Shown: in pieces, positions 9,457 to 17,529 of the stretch | How positions within the stretch are numbered: position 1 is the first letter of the stretch | How the letters are laid out: each line of letters starts with the position of its first letter | Source of the DNA: Natronolimnobius sp. AArcel1 | GTDB taxonomy: Archaea > Halobacteriota > Halobacteria > Halobacteriales > Natrialbaceae | Reading direction: 5' to 3' | DNA: 64,000 bases | Assembly (NCBI RefSeq): GCF_011043775.1 | Contig: NZ_JAAKXY010000003.1 | Location: 186,001-250,000 of the forward strand | Program-made: the position numbers and the translations under genes | Notes under the pieces: generated by a model | What the model saw: only the letters and a program-made list of their open reading frames with translations | The model's database searches: none | Told to the model about the DNA's origin: nothing

Positions 9457-9924
9457 TTACTGGTTCTGCTGATTCTTGCGTCGATAGATGATGCCACCGA
9501 GGACGGCAACGGCCACCACACCAAGCAGCGGGCGCAGCGGATCCACGTACGCTGCCAGCCACGACGTGCCAAACACGGCTGCGAGAATCGCATTACAGTG
9601 TGGACACGCCACCGCGAAAAACCCGCCTACCGCCCCGCCGTAGGCACACGTATCGCCCGAACATTCCTCGAGTCTCGAGCGCTGAACGACGTACGCCCCG
9701 AGCAAAAGCCCCGTCGTCGCAAGCAACCCGTACTCGAGCGGTGTCCGTGGCACCATCCGGTCAAACAGCGGTGTCGGCACTAACCCAGTCACGACGCCAG
9801 TAAACAGCACGAACCCACCGGCGACGAGCGCGCCGTTTCGAACGGCCGTTCGATCCCTGAACACGAACGACATTCCCCGCCGAACGGCCAAATCGATTCC
9901 GGCTTTCGATACGACAGACCTCAC
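9457..9924 (-). CDS. Membrane protein with CxxC motif
   Basis: About 155 residues with four or five hydrophobic segments. A Cys pair (CSGDTC) sits before the third segment and a redox-like ACPHCNAIL motif within it. The GTG at 9924 overlaps the stop of the upstream gene as GTGA, so translation is probably coupled to it. The two genes likely work together in the membrane. Function is unknown; thiol redox chemistry is possible but unproven. Confidence 0.7.
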   Translation of the reverse strand: MRSVVSKAGIDLAVRRGMSFVFRDRTAVRNGALVAGGFVLFTGVVTGLVPTPLFDRMVPRTPLEYGLLATTGLLLGAYVVQRSRLEECSGDTCAYGGAVGGFFAVACPHCNAILAAVFGTSWLAAYVDPLRPLLGVVAVAVLGGIIYRRKNQQNQ

Positions 9925-10766
9925 CGCGTTTCGTATTGGACGCTCTCGAGTGGGAACTCCTGGCGCTGTGTCGTCCAGCACCCGAGTTCGCACTCGAGAT
10001 CCGCTGACGAATCCGTTCGAATAGTGAGCGTCCGACCATCGACTGTCGTGATCTCGACGTGTTTCTGGTGCGTCGTCTCGAACTCGAGCCCCTCGTACTC
10101 GTTCTCGAGGCTGCGACCGTAGCCAGCCACCGCCAGCCCAACGAGTGCACTGGCGACGAGTCCTGCCGCGAGGACGCTGCCCGAAAGCAGTAACCAGCCG
10201 AACGAGACGACCGCAATCACTGCACTTGCGCCGCCCGCGAGTCCCAACCGCTGTCGATCCGCCTCGAGGTCAAGTTCGAAGTCGAACGCCTCGTCGAGCG
10301 ATAGTGTCGTCACAGGCTCCGCTTCCGATAGTGACTCGAGCGGCTGAGTCCGGTCAAACGCCTCGAACCCAGCCCCTTGCCTGAATGCGAGGGCCGCAGC
10401 GGTCGTCCCGGCAATGGCTGCCACTGACAGCCCGAGCGCGAATATCCCCGCGGTACCAGCCAGCGCCGCGACGAGAGTAATTCCAAGCACCGACAGTACT
10501 GCGATCGCTACGCCAACCGCCGTCACAATCCGATCGTCCACCCCACGAACCGATGATGTCGCTCGCCGAGTGCTCTGGATCGACGTTATATACTCCTGTT
10601 TGACGTCGACGAACGCCCCTTCGTCACCACAACCAAGTAGTCGCCGATCCGTCACGCCAATCGTCATCGCCGCCCGTTCGGACTCCGTTTCAACCTGCCC
10701 CTCATACACCGCGTTCAACGATTCGTTCGGCACCAGATGCGCCCGCAGCGTCTGCGTCGCTGTCAT
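9921..10766 (-). CDS. Membrane protein with PH-like N-terminus
   Basis: A 281-residue protein. The N-terminus (VPNESLNAVYEGQVETESE, TIGVTDRRLLG) resembles short bacterial-PH domains that sit before membrane segments. Two hydrophobic hairpins follow at about residues 90-125 and 180-215, and a second soluble beta-rich stretch ends the protein. It overlaps the next gene by four bases. The start at 10766 is chosen because the ATG fits the conserved N-terminus. Confidence 0.65.
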   Translation of the reverse strand: MTATQTLRAHLVPNESLNAVYEGQVETESERAAMTIGVTDRRLLGCGDEGAFVDVKQEYITSIQSTRRATSSVRGVDDRIVTAVGVAIAVLSVLGITLVAALAGTAGIFALGLSVAAIAGTTAAALAFRQGAGFEAFDRTQPLESLSEAEPVTTLSLDEAFDFELDLEADRQRLGLAGGASAVIAVVSFGWLLLSGSVLAAGLVASALVGLAVAGYGRSLENEYEGLEFETTHQKHVEITTVDGRTLTIRTDSSADLECELGCWTTQRQEFPLESVQYETR

Positions 10767-10989
10767 ACCTCGAGTGGCACCATCATCTATCAAAGTAAAC
10801 AACGTCATTACCACTGCGTTGCCCATCTGTGTGGGACGCCAGTCTGTTCTCCCCCTCGAGTCGATTCCTTCTCGTCAGTCGGTCACACGCGCCGTCTCGC
10901 TGGCGGTCCGCCGTTCCGTTTCCTTGTTGGGATCGGTTAGCCAGTCTGTACTCGGGTGAGGTCTATTCGATCAAGTGCCACTGACAAAC

Positions 10990-11150
10990 TTGTGGGTTGG
11001 CACTCGAGAAATGGGGTGGGGCAGATTTGAACCACGGTCGTTCCGCTTCGCTCCACTCCCTGATTCAAATCTGCCCACCATCACAATGCTGTCGCTCGCG
11101 AATGTGCTCGCGACAGAAGTAGTGGGTTGGGGCAGATTTGAACTGCCGGG
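10990..11150. repeat. Cluster of tRNA 3'-end-like fragments (att relics)
   Basis: Three copies of a T-arm/acceptor-like sequence lie within 130 bases. Two are oriented to the minus strand (near 11013-11034 and 11120-11147) and one to the plus strand (near 11063-11081); the shared part is GGGCAGATTTGAA. A partial GTGGGTTGG also occurs near 10992. The copy at 11120-11147 reads, on the minus strand, as a proper T stem (GGCAG/CTGCC), T loop TTCAAAT and a CCAACCCA end. This matches the haloarchaeal tRNA-Val 3' end as I remember it. No D arm or anticodon arm is present, so none is an intact tRNA. Confidence 0.75.
11120..11137. other. attL-like core of the provirus
   Basis: The 18-nt TAGTGGGTTGGGGCAGAT recurs exactly at 48114-48131. 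The integrase gene starts 190 bases inside. To its right the tRNA-like match continues through the T loop, so this copy carries more of the tRNA end than the right copy. Confidence 0.8.
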
Positions 11151-11304
11151 AGACGTGCTCACTGCGTTGCGCGCGACTCCCGTAGTTCGCACTCGCTCCG
11201 CTCGTGCTCACTGCCGACTTCCGGGGCCTGTCGGTGTCGATCAGAGCCACAGTAAAACCGACTCTGGCTCGGTTCCCCGCCCAACGGGTAATGTTGGTTC
11301 TGAC

Positions 11305-11326
11305 GTGTCACGATCTCGAGTGACAC
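11305..11326. promoter_or_regulatory. Perfect inverted repeat just before the integrase start
   Basis: GTGTCAC, 8-nt spacer, GTGACAC. It ends one base before the ATG of the integrase at 11328, so a bound repressor, or an RNA hairpin if transcribed, would block initiation. A longer dyad (GAGCCA...TGGCTC, about 11244-11270) lies further upstream. Confidence 0.6.
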
Positions 11327-11327
11327 C

Positions 11328-12350
11328 ATGCAAGACGATCCAGTTAGTCCCGAGACAGCAGTTGATGAGTTTCTTGAAACGAGAGCGCCTGAGGTTAGTG
11401 ATGCGACGATACAGAACCTCCGCTACCGACTGAAGCAGTTCCGTCTATGGGCGGACGATGTCGGACTCGAAGATATGCGTGAGCTCAATGGGAAACAGTG
11501 CGAGCAATTCAAGTTGACTCGATCGAGCTCTGGGTTAGCGCCGATCACAATGCGCCACCACATGAGAACGTTTCGCCAGTTCGTGCGGTGGTGTGGAGTT
11601 GTCGGCTACTGCGACAAGAGTCTCCACGAACTCGTCCGTGTCCCTTCCGTCAAAAAGGCGGATCGTCGTCGTGACGATGCTCTCTCTTACGAGAGAGCTA
11701 ATCGAATCAAGTCCTATCTCAACGAACTCGAGTACTGCACCCGCCAGCACATCATCTTTGGGATACTCTGGCACACTGGGATGCGAACTGGGAGTGCTCG
11801 AGCACTTGACGTCGATGATATCGAATACGCGAACGATGGAACGATGTATCTGAGAGTACGACACCGGCCTGGAACTGACACACCACTCAAGCTTGGATCT
11901 GAGGGTGAGCGTAACGTCACTATCGGTGATCCAGAGCTTGCGTCCGCGATCGATGACTGGATCCAACATAAGCGTCCTTCTGTCGAAGACGAGTATGGGA
12001 GAGATCCCCTCTTGGCAACTGAGGAGGGACGTGTTTCGACATCGACACTCCGAATCGATGTCTATCGGGCAACACAACCCTGCATGATCGACGACTGCCC
12101 ACACGGACAGGATCCAGAAGAGTGCGATCATGTCGGATACGTAGAGCCAGGAGGATGTCCATCAGCTGTCGGCCCACACGCCATCCGGCGGAGTGCGATC
12201 ACAGCAACTCTCAATGAGGGAGTGCCGAAAGAGATAGTCTCCGAACGAGTCAACGTTAATGTTGATACCCTCACAGAACACTATGATGTTCGATCTGAAG
12301 AACAAGCGCGTACTACCCGTCAACAGTATATTGATGATCTGAGGTTCTGA
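11328..12350 (+). CDS. Tyrosine recombinase / integrase (int1)
   Basis: A 340-residue integrase. The N-terminal SAM-like core-binding domain (about residues 8-95) is followed by the catalytic domain with Arg I in HTGMRTGSARALDVDD, the box II HAIRRS (H-x-x-R) and the nucleophile Tyr in LTEHYDVRSE. Before box II is a Cys-rich insertion (C...CPHGQDPEEC...CP), also found in the integrases at 48.2, 49.2 and 53.7 kb, that could bind zinc. Its position next to the left att core suggests it drives provirus integration and excision. Confidence 0.92.
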   Translation: MQDDPVSPETAVDEFLETRAPEVSDATIQNLRYRLKQFRLWADDVGLEDMRELNGKQCEQFKLTRSSSGLAPITMRHHMRTFRQFVRWCGVVGYCDKSLHELVRVPSVKKADRRRDDALSYERANRIKSYLNELEYCTRQHIIFGILWHTGMRTGSARALDVDDIEYANDGTMYLRVRHRPGTDTPLKLGSEGERNVTIGDPELASAIDDWIQHKRPSVEDEYGRDPLLATEEGRVSTSTLRIDVYRATQPCMIDDCPHGQDPEECDHVGYVEPGGCPSAVGPHAIRRSAITATLNEGVPKEIVSERVNVNVDTLTEHYDVRSEEQARTTRQQYIDDLRF

Positions 12351-12447
12351 TTGAAGACTCCTGTCTGCTTTTATCACCACACCATATTTTCATACAAATA
12401 CTGATACAACTGCTACTGAAAGAGGTATTCACTTTCTATGTCTTTAA

Positions 12448-12870
12448 TCACAATTTGTTATCGGTTAGTAGATCATTATTGCCGTCTAGCTCATTTGGAT
12501 CTATCAACTCGAGAAGCCTACTTCGAAGGCTCGCCACTTCCTGTTTCAAACGTCGATTTTCCTCCTTGATGGTGTTGATGTTTTCTACATCCTCAGGATC
12601 TATACCACCTTGCTCGAAGAAATAATCGAGCGTGTCCTGTTGTTCGTCTGAAACACCTGAGATAGGTGGGGCTTCCTCGTGGAGAAAGACGCGAAGAGGT
12701 TCGAGATCTCCTTCTTCGACAGTACTCGTTTCATTATCACTCGTGATCTCTCGTAGAGTCATCCGGATATGGTGGATGTCTTGAGCGTTCCCTGCAGCTA
12801 GTTTGTACAGCTCTCGCAACCTTTCCTCGTTGATATCGTTCATCGAAACCTCAGTTTCGTTATCAGACAT
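12448..12870 (-). CDS. Coiled-coil hypothetical viral protein
   Basis: A 140-residue, very acidic protein. The C-terminal third is a predicted coiled coil (NTIKEENRRLKQEVASLRSR), and the middle has HEEAPPISGVSDEQQDTLDY. It is the last gene of the leftward early block and is convergent with the integrase. It could be a small DNA-binding regulator or adaptor. No specific family is recognised. Confidence 0.6.
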   Translation of the reverse strand: MSDNETEVSMNDINEERLRELYKLAAGNAQDIHHIRMTLREITSDNETSTVEEGDLEPLRVFLHEEAPPISGVSDEQQDTLDYFFEQGGIDPEDVENINTIKEENRRLKQEVASLRSRLLELIDPNELDGNNDLLTDNKL

Positions 12871-13028
12871 ACCAACTGGTTCTCTCTACTGATGCATAAA
12901 AATTCCTTTTCAAAACATATGAAGTTAGATACTGTAAGAATTAAGTTCTTCACCTGCATATACATACTCATGGAAATCTGTTTCAGAAAGAAAGTTTGAT
13001 ATGCACCCACTCGTGAGTTACCAATGTC

Positions 13029-13055
13029 GATTCCCCAGGGTTTCCCTGGGGGATC
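13029..13055. terminator. Strong hairpin downstream of the early operon
   Basis: A 12-bp stem (GATTCCCCAGGG pairing with CCCTGGGGGATC, one G-U) closes a TTT loop. A second small hairpin (TCAGAG/CTCTGA) lies close by. It sits just after the leftward gene that ends at 13116 and before the gene at 12870. This fits a transcript end or processing site, but no T-run follows in the leftward direction, so the role is inferred. Confidence 0.45.
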
Positions 13056-13115
13056 GCAATTGGGGGAACATCAGAGTCCCACTCTGAATTCATTCAATTC
13101 CACCTATTCCCCTTT

Positions 13116-13238
13116 CTACAACATCAAACTACAGTCGTATATGACGCCATATTCTGGACAGCGAAGCTTGCAGTGCTGTTCGATCAGCGAACGATCACAG
13201 ACGAAGCACGTCCGTTCTTGAGTTCGTGCATCTCTCAT
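13116..13238 (-). CDS. Small zinc-ribbon-like protein (40 aa)
   Basis: The frame reads MRDARTQERTCFVCDRS, then HCKLRCPEYGVIYDCS. The cysteine pairs C-x2-C and C-x3-C, plus a further Cys, look like a small zinc-binding micro-protein. Its ATG overlaps the stop codon of the upstream gene as TGATG, so translation is coupled. Such small zinc proteins are common in haloarchaeal genomes and viruses; the role is unknown. Confidence 0.6.
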   Translation of the reverse strand: MRDARTQERTCFVCDRSLIEQHCKLRCPEYGVIYDCSLML

Positions 13239-13870
13239 CAGTACCAGACGATCTCAGGTTCCTCGTCTTCGTCGATATCGGCTGTCGGCTTCGGCATCGG
13301 CTCGAGATCGTCGACGGGAAGGCAGTAGTTCTCGTGATCTCCTGCGTAGGCCTCCTTCACGCCGGCCTCCTCGAGGAAGTCCATCGTCCACTTCCACCCA
13401 CGGATCCGAACTTCGGACATATCCTCGCTGACGTAGGCGCTGACAAGGACTGGTGGGACGTCACGCTCGTCGAAATGGTGTTTCGCGTACAGTAGTTCCA
13501 CATCGAAGGGGACGTCGTCCTGATCAACCGTCGAGGACTTCACATCGAAGTCGTGGACATCACCGTCGATTTCCAGGCTCCCGTCAGAACCATCGTCACC
13601 ATCGGCGCCGACGTAGGTGTCGAACTCACACTCTTCGTACAACAGGGCCATCACGAGCTCGACAGCGACGCCTCGCTCCATCGACGGGAGTGAGGCGCCC
13701 CAGTCTTCGTTCCGAGTCTCACCCGACTCGTACGAGCCGTGACGACGCTGAGCCCACTCTTTCGCCCACTCGATTTCCTCGTCATCGAGCTCGTACAGGA
13801 GTTGCTGGCCATCCTTGAGCTGATCATAGTTAGAAGTCTCATCGTTCTGGAAGGAATTAGTCAGATCCAT
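13238..13870 (-). CDS. Hypothetical early viral protein with possible nuclease-like core
   Basis: A 210-residue acidic protein. The central part (ERGVAVELVMALLYEECEFDTYVG, then GDVHDFDVKSSTVDQDD) has a hydrophobic helix followed by D...D-V-K, which resembles the D...D/E-x-K core of PD-(D/E)xK folds (VHDFDVKSS). That resemblance is weak evidence, and a non-enzymatic role is equally possible. It lies third in the leftward early operon. The start codon directly follows CTGTCGCG, a pattern shared with the two operon-mates upstream. Confidence 0.6.
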   Translation of the reverse strand: MDLTNSFQNDETSNYDQLKDGQQLLYELDDEEIEWAKEWAQRRHGSYESGETRNEDWGASLPSMERGVAVELVMALLYEECEFDTYVGADGDDGSDGSLEIDGDVHDFDVKSSTVDQDDVPFDVELLYAKHHFDERDVPPVLVSAYVSEDMSEVRIRGWKWTMDFLEEAGVKEAYAGDHENYCLPVDDLEPMPKPTADIDEDEEPEIVWY

Positions 13871-13918
13871 CGCGACAGAGAACCGGGAACACCGCGCACC
13901 CGGTGGTTCGAAGCTGGA

Positions 13919-14047
13919 CTACGTCTCGAAGTCGACGAACACGACGACGAAGACGAAAACACCCAGGAAGACGCCGGCACCGAGATGGATCTCGGCTCCG
14001 AGCGCACCGATCAGTAATCCGAGCAAGTAGATCCCCAGATCACGCAT
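13919..14047 (-). CDS. Small single-TM protein (42 aa)
   Basis: The frame reads MRDLGIYLLGLLIGALGAEI and continues hydrophobic to FVFVVVFVDFET. Nearly the whole length is membrane-compatible. Its ATG lies eight bases inside the end of the upstream gene (ATGCGTGA), showing coupled translation. Small membrane proteins in early viral operons may act on the host membrane or exclude other viruses; no specific role can be assigned. Confidence 0.6.
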   Translation of the reverse strand: MRDLGIYLLGLLIGALGAEIHLGAGVFLGVFVFVVVFVDFET

Positions 14048-14597
14048 GAACGAGGCCCTCCAGGAGCGCGTTGATCTGTGCAAGACGATCCGTCGTCTTC
14101 CACGTCCACGAGTGGCCTCGAGGCGTATTCGTCGGCTTGATCAGGCCTGCGTTCCGTAGGACACCGAGTTCGCGATCTTCGATGTCGAGATCTTCGATAT
14201 CACTGTACTGCCAGCGAGCCTTCGGGTGGGGAAGAGCGAAGATATCTGTCCCGACAGTGAGGTACGCGTTCACCTCTTCCTCCGACATCGTGACGTCCTC
14301 GGGAACGTTCTGCAGGAGGTACGAACACCGCTCAGTCGTCGTCCAGTCCGTCGCACGTCCCATCTCCTTGTCCTCGTCCTCCTCGATCAGGAAGGCGCTG
14401 GACATGAAGCGAACGTCGCTGAAGTCGACTTCGTCACGGTGCTTCAGTCGGAAGGTTCCTGTCTTGTCAATCTCCTCTAGGAACTCGCGATACTCAGAGA
14501 AGATGTCGAGGTGTTCGATGAACTCGAAGGCGAGTTCTTCGTCAGGGATGTTGCTTCGCAGTTCGAACTCCTCCTCGGAGTCAGTATTATCATACAT
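14040..14597 (-). CDS. Hypothetical early viral protein, probable winged helix at C-terminus
   Basis: A 185-residue acidic protein. The C-terminal 50 residues (DIEDRELGVLRNAGLIKPTN, then HSWTWKTTDRLAQINALLEG) look like a winged-helix DNA-binding domain that ends in a wing and a long helix. The N-terminal part is unlike anything I recognise. It has its own promoter-leader region and is the first gene after the PrimPol-like gene, so a regulator of the early region is plausible. Confidence 0.6.
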   Translation of the reverse strand: MYDNTDSEEEFELRSNIPDEELAFEFIEHLDIFSEYREFLEEIDKTGTFRLKHRDEVDFSDVRFMSSAFLIEEDEDKEMGRATDWTTTERCSYLLQNVPEDVTMSEEEVNAYLTVGTDIFALPHPKARWQYSDIEDLDIEDRELGVLRNAGLIKPTNTPRGHSWTWKTTDRLAQINALLEGLVHA

Positions 14598-14680
14598 TGC
14601 GACAGTGCGACAGAACAGCGAGAGCCTATCTCACGACTCTCCCTACTGTATCTGTTAGTCCAAGCGAGCCATTAATAAGG
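14598..14680 (-). promoter_or_regulatory. Promoter and leader shared in design with the PrimPol gene
   Basis: On the minus strand a TATA-like TTATTAAT (14671-14678) is followed by GGCTCGC, then a leader with two CTGTCGC-like copies directly before the ATG at 14597. The same order and spacing recur at 15825-15910. Confidence 0.55.
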
Positions 14681-14687
14681 GAGTCAG

Positions 14688-15824
14688 TTAGTCGTCGAGA
14701 TAATCTCGGCGTGTCTTCTCGATCGCCTTGTAGGCGGAGAGTGAGACGTAGTCGGGACGAGCGCACTTCTGACGACGAGCGATATCTGAGCTCAGGAAGA
14801 TCTCCTCAATCTCCGACTGATCGAGCTGGAAGTCGAACATATCGGCCACCATCCCCCACCAACAGATCTTCATCAGGAGGGAGAACTCGGCCGAACTTCG
14901 ATCAGGCATCAGTCGTTCGTTGCCGTCCTCGTCCTTCTTCATCGTCTCCCACTCGCTCCAGACGTCTCGGGAGTCACCGTTCTCGTAGAGTCGAACGAGA
15001 TCATCATCACCGTACTGGATCATCGCCTCGGCGACGCGCTTCGTCCGACCAGAAAGCGCATCGACTCCATCTCCACGGCCACTGGTGTGACTCTCGTCGT
15101 CGAGGCCACCGTCGAGGTACTCACGGCCCTGGACGGACTCACGGAGCTTCTGTTCGTGAACATCGGAGGTATCGCTCTCGGAGTACTTCTCGTCGTTGTA
15201 CATCCGCTGATAGGCTCCGATCATCCCCGGACACTCGTCGATCTCCTGGGCCGTACCCTTGACGTGGCGTCCCGTGAAGGTGACTCCACGATTTGTATAG
15301 AGTTCGAGTGTGTCTTTCTGTTGGTACTCGGAGTCGAGTCCCTTGGAGTCGAAGTAGTAGCCGTGCAGGCCCGTTCCACTTGGACTAACTTCCCAGAAGG
15401 TGGAGTCGAGATCCTCGATCATGTTCGCAGCTAGCTCAGTCATCTCTCCACTCTCGGGACCGACACAGTCGTCGATGTCGATCACAGCGAGATCAGGGAC
15501 GACGTCGGCTGAGAGAGCGAGCATGACACCAGTAAGGCCATCGTCGTGTCCGTGCTTCGCTCGACTCTTCTCAACGGCCTCGAGGGCCTCCTGGAACGTG
15601 ACGAGCTCGTCCTCGTCCGGATTGGCGCCATCGATCCAGCTAGGATAGAGACTGTGTGGGGAGCACGGGATCTTTCCGCGCTCCTCGTGTTCTACGTACG
15701 TGTACCAGCACTCCTTGTCCTCGACGGAGTCGGGGACGATGAAGTGTCCTTCTTCGACGATCTCGTCTTCGAGTCCGTTAATTTCAGCCATTGCAGTCGG
15801 AGTGTTGCCAGTTCGAATCGACAT
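14688..15824 (-). CDS. PrimPol-like replication protein (bifunctional primase/polymerase N-terminal fold)
   Basis: About 378 residues. The archaeo-eukaryotic primase signatures are visible in order: AVIDIDD (catalytic acid pair), a Ser-Gly-rich WEVSPSGTGLHGYYF, and YTNRGVTFTGRH. The C-terminal domain (SSAEFSLLMKICWW, then RPDYVSLSAYKAIEKTRRDY) resembles the helicase-binding region of the NrS-1-type viral PrimPol. No helicase domain follows, so the host MCM or an unlinked helicase would be needed. It probably primes viral DNA. A start at 15884 is possible because a TATA lies 25 bases before it. 15824 is preferred because it shares the CTGTCGCA-ATG context with the downstream operon genes. Confidence 0.75.
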   Translation of the reverse strand: MSIRTGNTPTAMAEINGLEDEIVEEGHFIVPDSVEDKECWYTYVEHEERGKIPCSPHSLYPSWIDGANPDEDELVTFQEALEAVEKSRAKHGHDDGLTGVMLALSADVVPDLAVIDIDDCVGPESGEMTELAANMIEDLDSTFWEVSPSGTGLHGYYFDSKGLDSEYQQKDTLELYTNRGVTFTGRHVKGTAQEIDECPGMIGAYQRMYNDEKYSESDTSDVHEQKLRESVQGREYLDGGLDDESHTSGRGDGVDALSGRTKRVAEAMIQYGDDDLVRLYENGDSRDVWSEWETMKKDEDGNERLMPDRSSAEFSLLMKICWWGMVADMFDFQLDQSEIEEIFLSSDIARRQKCARPDYVSLSAYKAIEKTRRDYLDD

Positions 15825-15910
15825 TGCGACGTTGCGACAGCGCGACAGCGGGTGTCCGGATCCCAACTCCACCCGTGTAATCATGAGTCTCCGCGAGCCA
15901 CTTATAGGGG
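15825..15910 (-). promoter_or_regulatory. Promoter and leader of the early operon
   Basis: A TATA-like CCCTATAAG (15901-15909, minus strand) is followed by TGGCTCGC and then repeated CTGTCGC(A) units abutting the ATG at 15824. It matches the element at 14598-14680 in order and spacing. Confidence 0.6.
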
Positions 15911-16248
15911 GTGCGAGGTTCCTCGATCACAATTCACTGCTCCTACTCCATCAGCAGTCTGCGCGATAAATACCCCATCTTCACTCACCACTACAGGTTC
16001 GGAATGAATAAACTCGTCGCTGAGTTGGCATCTGAATTGACACAACCTGTAAATCCATAGTCGCTATCGTTTTCGAACCCCAGGGGAGGGGGTACCCCTC
16101 AACACAGCAACGGATCGCTACCGACGTGGGCGCGAATCGTTACAATCGAATAGCTCGTAGTAGACGTTGCCCTCCTCGCACACAAGGGCGCCTCACACCT
16201 ACGGTTGCTTCGCTTCCTTCCTCCTCCTCACCTTTCCCCATTCGTCGC
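15911..16248. other. Intergenic region between divergent early transcripts
   Basis: No credible reading frame. The stretch separates the leftward PrimPol operon from rightward small genes. It contains a short G/C run (CCCCAGGGGAGGGGGT near 16078). It could hold regulatory sites for the lysis-lysogeny choice, but no clear operator was found. Confidence 0.4.
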
Positions 16249-16395
16249 ATGACTGAGCTCATTACGGCACTACAGTCGCTCGAGTTCTGGACAGGAGTTG
16301 GACTCGCGCTTGCGTGTGAAGAGGTTGCGAGATCCGCACTCCGTGCTCGGGCGAAGCAGGGCCTCGATCAGGGCGGAAACGAGCCCGACGACTGA
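16249..16395 (+). CDS. Small helical protein (48 aa)
   Basis: The frame reads MTELITALQSLEFWTGVGLA, followed by a charged helix and an acidic end. The N-terminal half is hydrophobic enough to be a membrane segment. It is the first rightward gene after the divergent early promoter region. The ATG follows the context GTCGC, seen at several starts in this block. It could be an early regulator or a membrane micro-protein; function unknown. Confidence 0.45.
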   Translation: MTELITALQSLEFWTGVGLALACEEVARSALRARAKQGLDQGGNEPDD

Positions 16396-16759
16396 GGGCC
16401 GACAGTGATCCCCTGTTTGGGGTATATAAATGAATCCGTCGACTGGGATAATCGCTCAGGCCCGCTGATGCCCTTATAAATGGATCTGAAATCGGGCGAT
16501 ATAGGATGTGGCTCAGTCGGCAGTCTCTCGGCGTTGAATCACTCTCGAAATCAATCTGACTTGTTCTTTCTCCAAGCTGAGTTTCCTTCTGGGCCGACGG
16601 AGTCCTCGATCCGGGGCGACTCGAGGACAGCCTCCGTAGCCAAGTTGTACAACAACTCGTGTACGAATCCCGCCAGCACCTGCCGTCCCTTATATACCCT
16701 CACTGGTAAAACCGTCTCCACCGGAAGAATAATAGACAAATAGTGCAAACAACTTGTGT
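16396..16759 (+). other. Non-coding stretch with TATA-like elements before the short recombinase
   Basis: Two TATA-like elements (TATATAAATG near 16427 and TTATAAATGG near 16473) and a third (ATAATAGA near 16729, properly spaced for the ATG at 16760) are visible. Open frames here lack acidic composition and are not believed. The stretch near 16508 (GGCTCAGTCGGCAG) resembles a tRNA D arm but does not fold into a tRNA. An untranslated RNA from 16.44 kb is possible. Confidence 0.4.
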
Positions 16760-17362
16760 ATGGTGTCAGTCCAGGAATCCGGTGCCGGACAAACCAGCTG
16801 TTGGCTGTCTCGAGACGAGTGCGACGATCTCGCACGCGAAGCCGGCGACGTCGACTGGAAACGCGAAGTCGCGATCGAGCTCATGGCACAGTGCGGACTC
16901 CGATCGGATGAGGTTCCTCGAGTCACTCCAGGGGACATCCGATACTCCGACGACGGAGACTGCTGGCTGTTCCGTGTCGAAGGCAAGAACACGGATGGTG
17001 GCGAACCGAAGATGCGCGACGCCTGGATGCCAGACGACGTCGAGAGGAACATCTCGAAGTTCGTTCGAGAGCGAGATATCGCCGATGACGAACCGATCGT
17101 CGACGTCTCGGCCTCGAGTGTTCGTCGGTGGGTTCGAGAAGCAGCTCAGTCGATCGCTGAGAGGACGGAGTCGGATGGTTGGGAGCACGTCTCGTCGCAC
17201 GATCTTCGCCGTTCATGGGCAACGTGGCACCTCGTAGAGCGCCAGGATCCCGTCGACGTCCGAACGATGATGGCGATCGGGGGTTGGAGTAGCTACTCTG
17301 CGATCGAACCGTATCTCCACGCTCCGACGGAGGGCCGAATCGGCGAAGCGATGTCCATGTAG
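16760..17362 (+). CDS. Tyrosine recombinase with catalytic domain only (int5)
   Basis: A 200-residue XerC/D-type catalytic domain: Arg I in CGLRSDEVPRVTPGD, box II HDLRRSWA, then GGWSSYSAIEPYLHAP with the nucleophile Tyr. The usual N-terminal core-binding domain is missing, so the protein is about two thirds of normal length. The catalytic residues are intact, so it may be active as a short-form recombinase or need a partner. A TATA at about 16729 gives a leaderless start at 16760. It lacks the Cys-rich insertion of the other integrases in the window. A role in resolving concatemers or in DNA inversion is possible. Confidence 0.85.
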   Translation: MVSVQESGAGQTSCWLSRDECDDLAREAGDVDWKREVAIELMAQCGLRSDEVPRVTPGDIRYSDDGDCWLFRVEGKNTDGGEPKMRDAWMPDDVERNISKFVRERDIADDEPIVDVSASSVRRWVREAAQSIAERTESDGWEHVSSHDLRRSWATWHLVERQDPVDVRTMMAIGGWSSYSAIEPYLHAPTEGRIGEAMSM

Positions 17363-17376
17363 AGTGAGCTCACTCT
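17361..17376. promoter_or_regulatory. Perfect 16-nt palindrome after the short recombinase
   Basis: AGAGTGAGCTCACTCT begins within the stop codon of the recombinase. A loop-free palindrome suits a dimeric DNA-binding protein better than an RNA hairpin. It could be a recombination or operator site. Confidence 0.4.
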
Positions 17377-17383
17377 CTGAACG

Positions 17384-17412
17384 GACTCGAGTTTCCACGA
17401 AGTGTAGTATGT
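17384..17412. repeat. Direct repeat, left copy (TTTCCACGAA-GTGT motif)
   Basis: GACT-CGAG-TTTCCACGAAGTGTAGT recurs in near-identical form at 18197-18230. It lies 22 bases after the stop of the short recombinase. Confidence 0.5.
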
Positions 17413-17529
17413 GGATGTCAGACTCGAGTCGCTCCCGATGGGGATCCCTCTCGCGATCGAGATCGGAGGGTGCTAACTATCAAATTCTAGATAATGAACT
17501 CACTTCTATCACTTTCTCGACACAGTCGC

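Noticed and set aside
11140-11300. An intact tRNA-Val downstream of the left att core
   Set aside because: Only the T arm and 3' end are present on the minus strand; the sequence further on has no D or anticodon arm.
16500-16590. A possible tRNA (GGCTCAGTCGGCAG resembles a D arm)
   Set aside because: No matching acceptor stem, anticodon stem or T arm could be folded around it.
16480-16743. Open frame of 87 codons before the short recombinase
   Set aside because: Composition is not acidic and does not resemble haloarchaeal proteins; two TATA elements lie in or near it.
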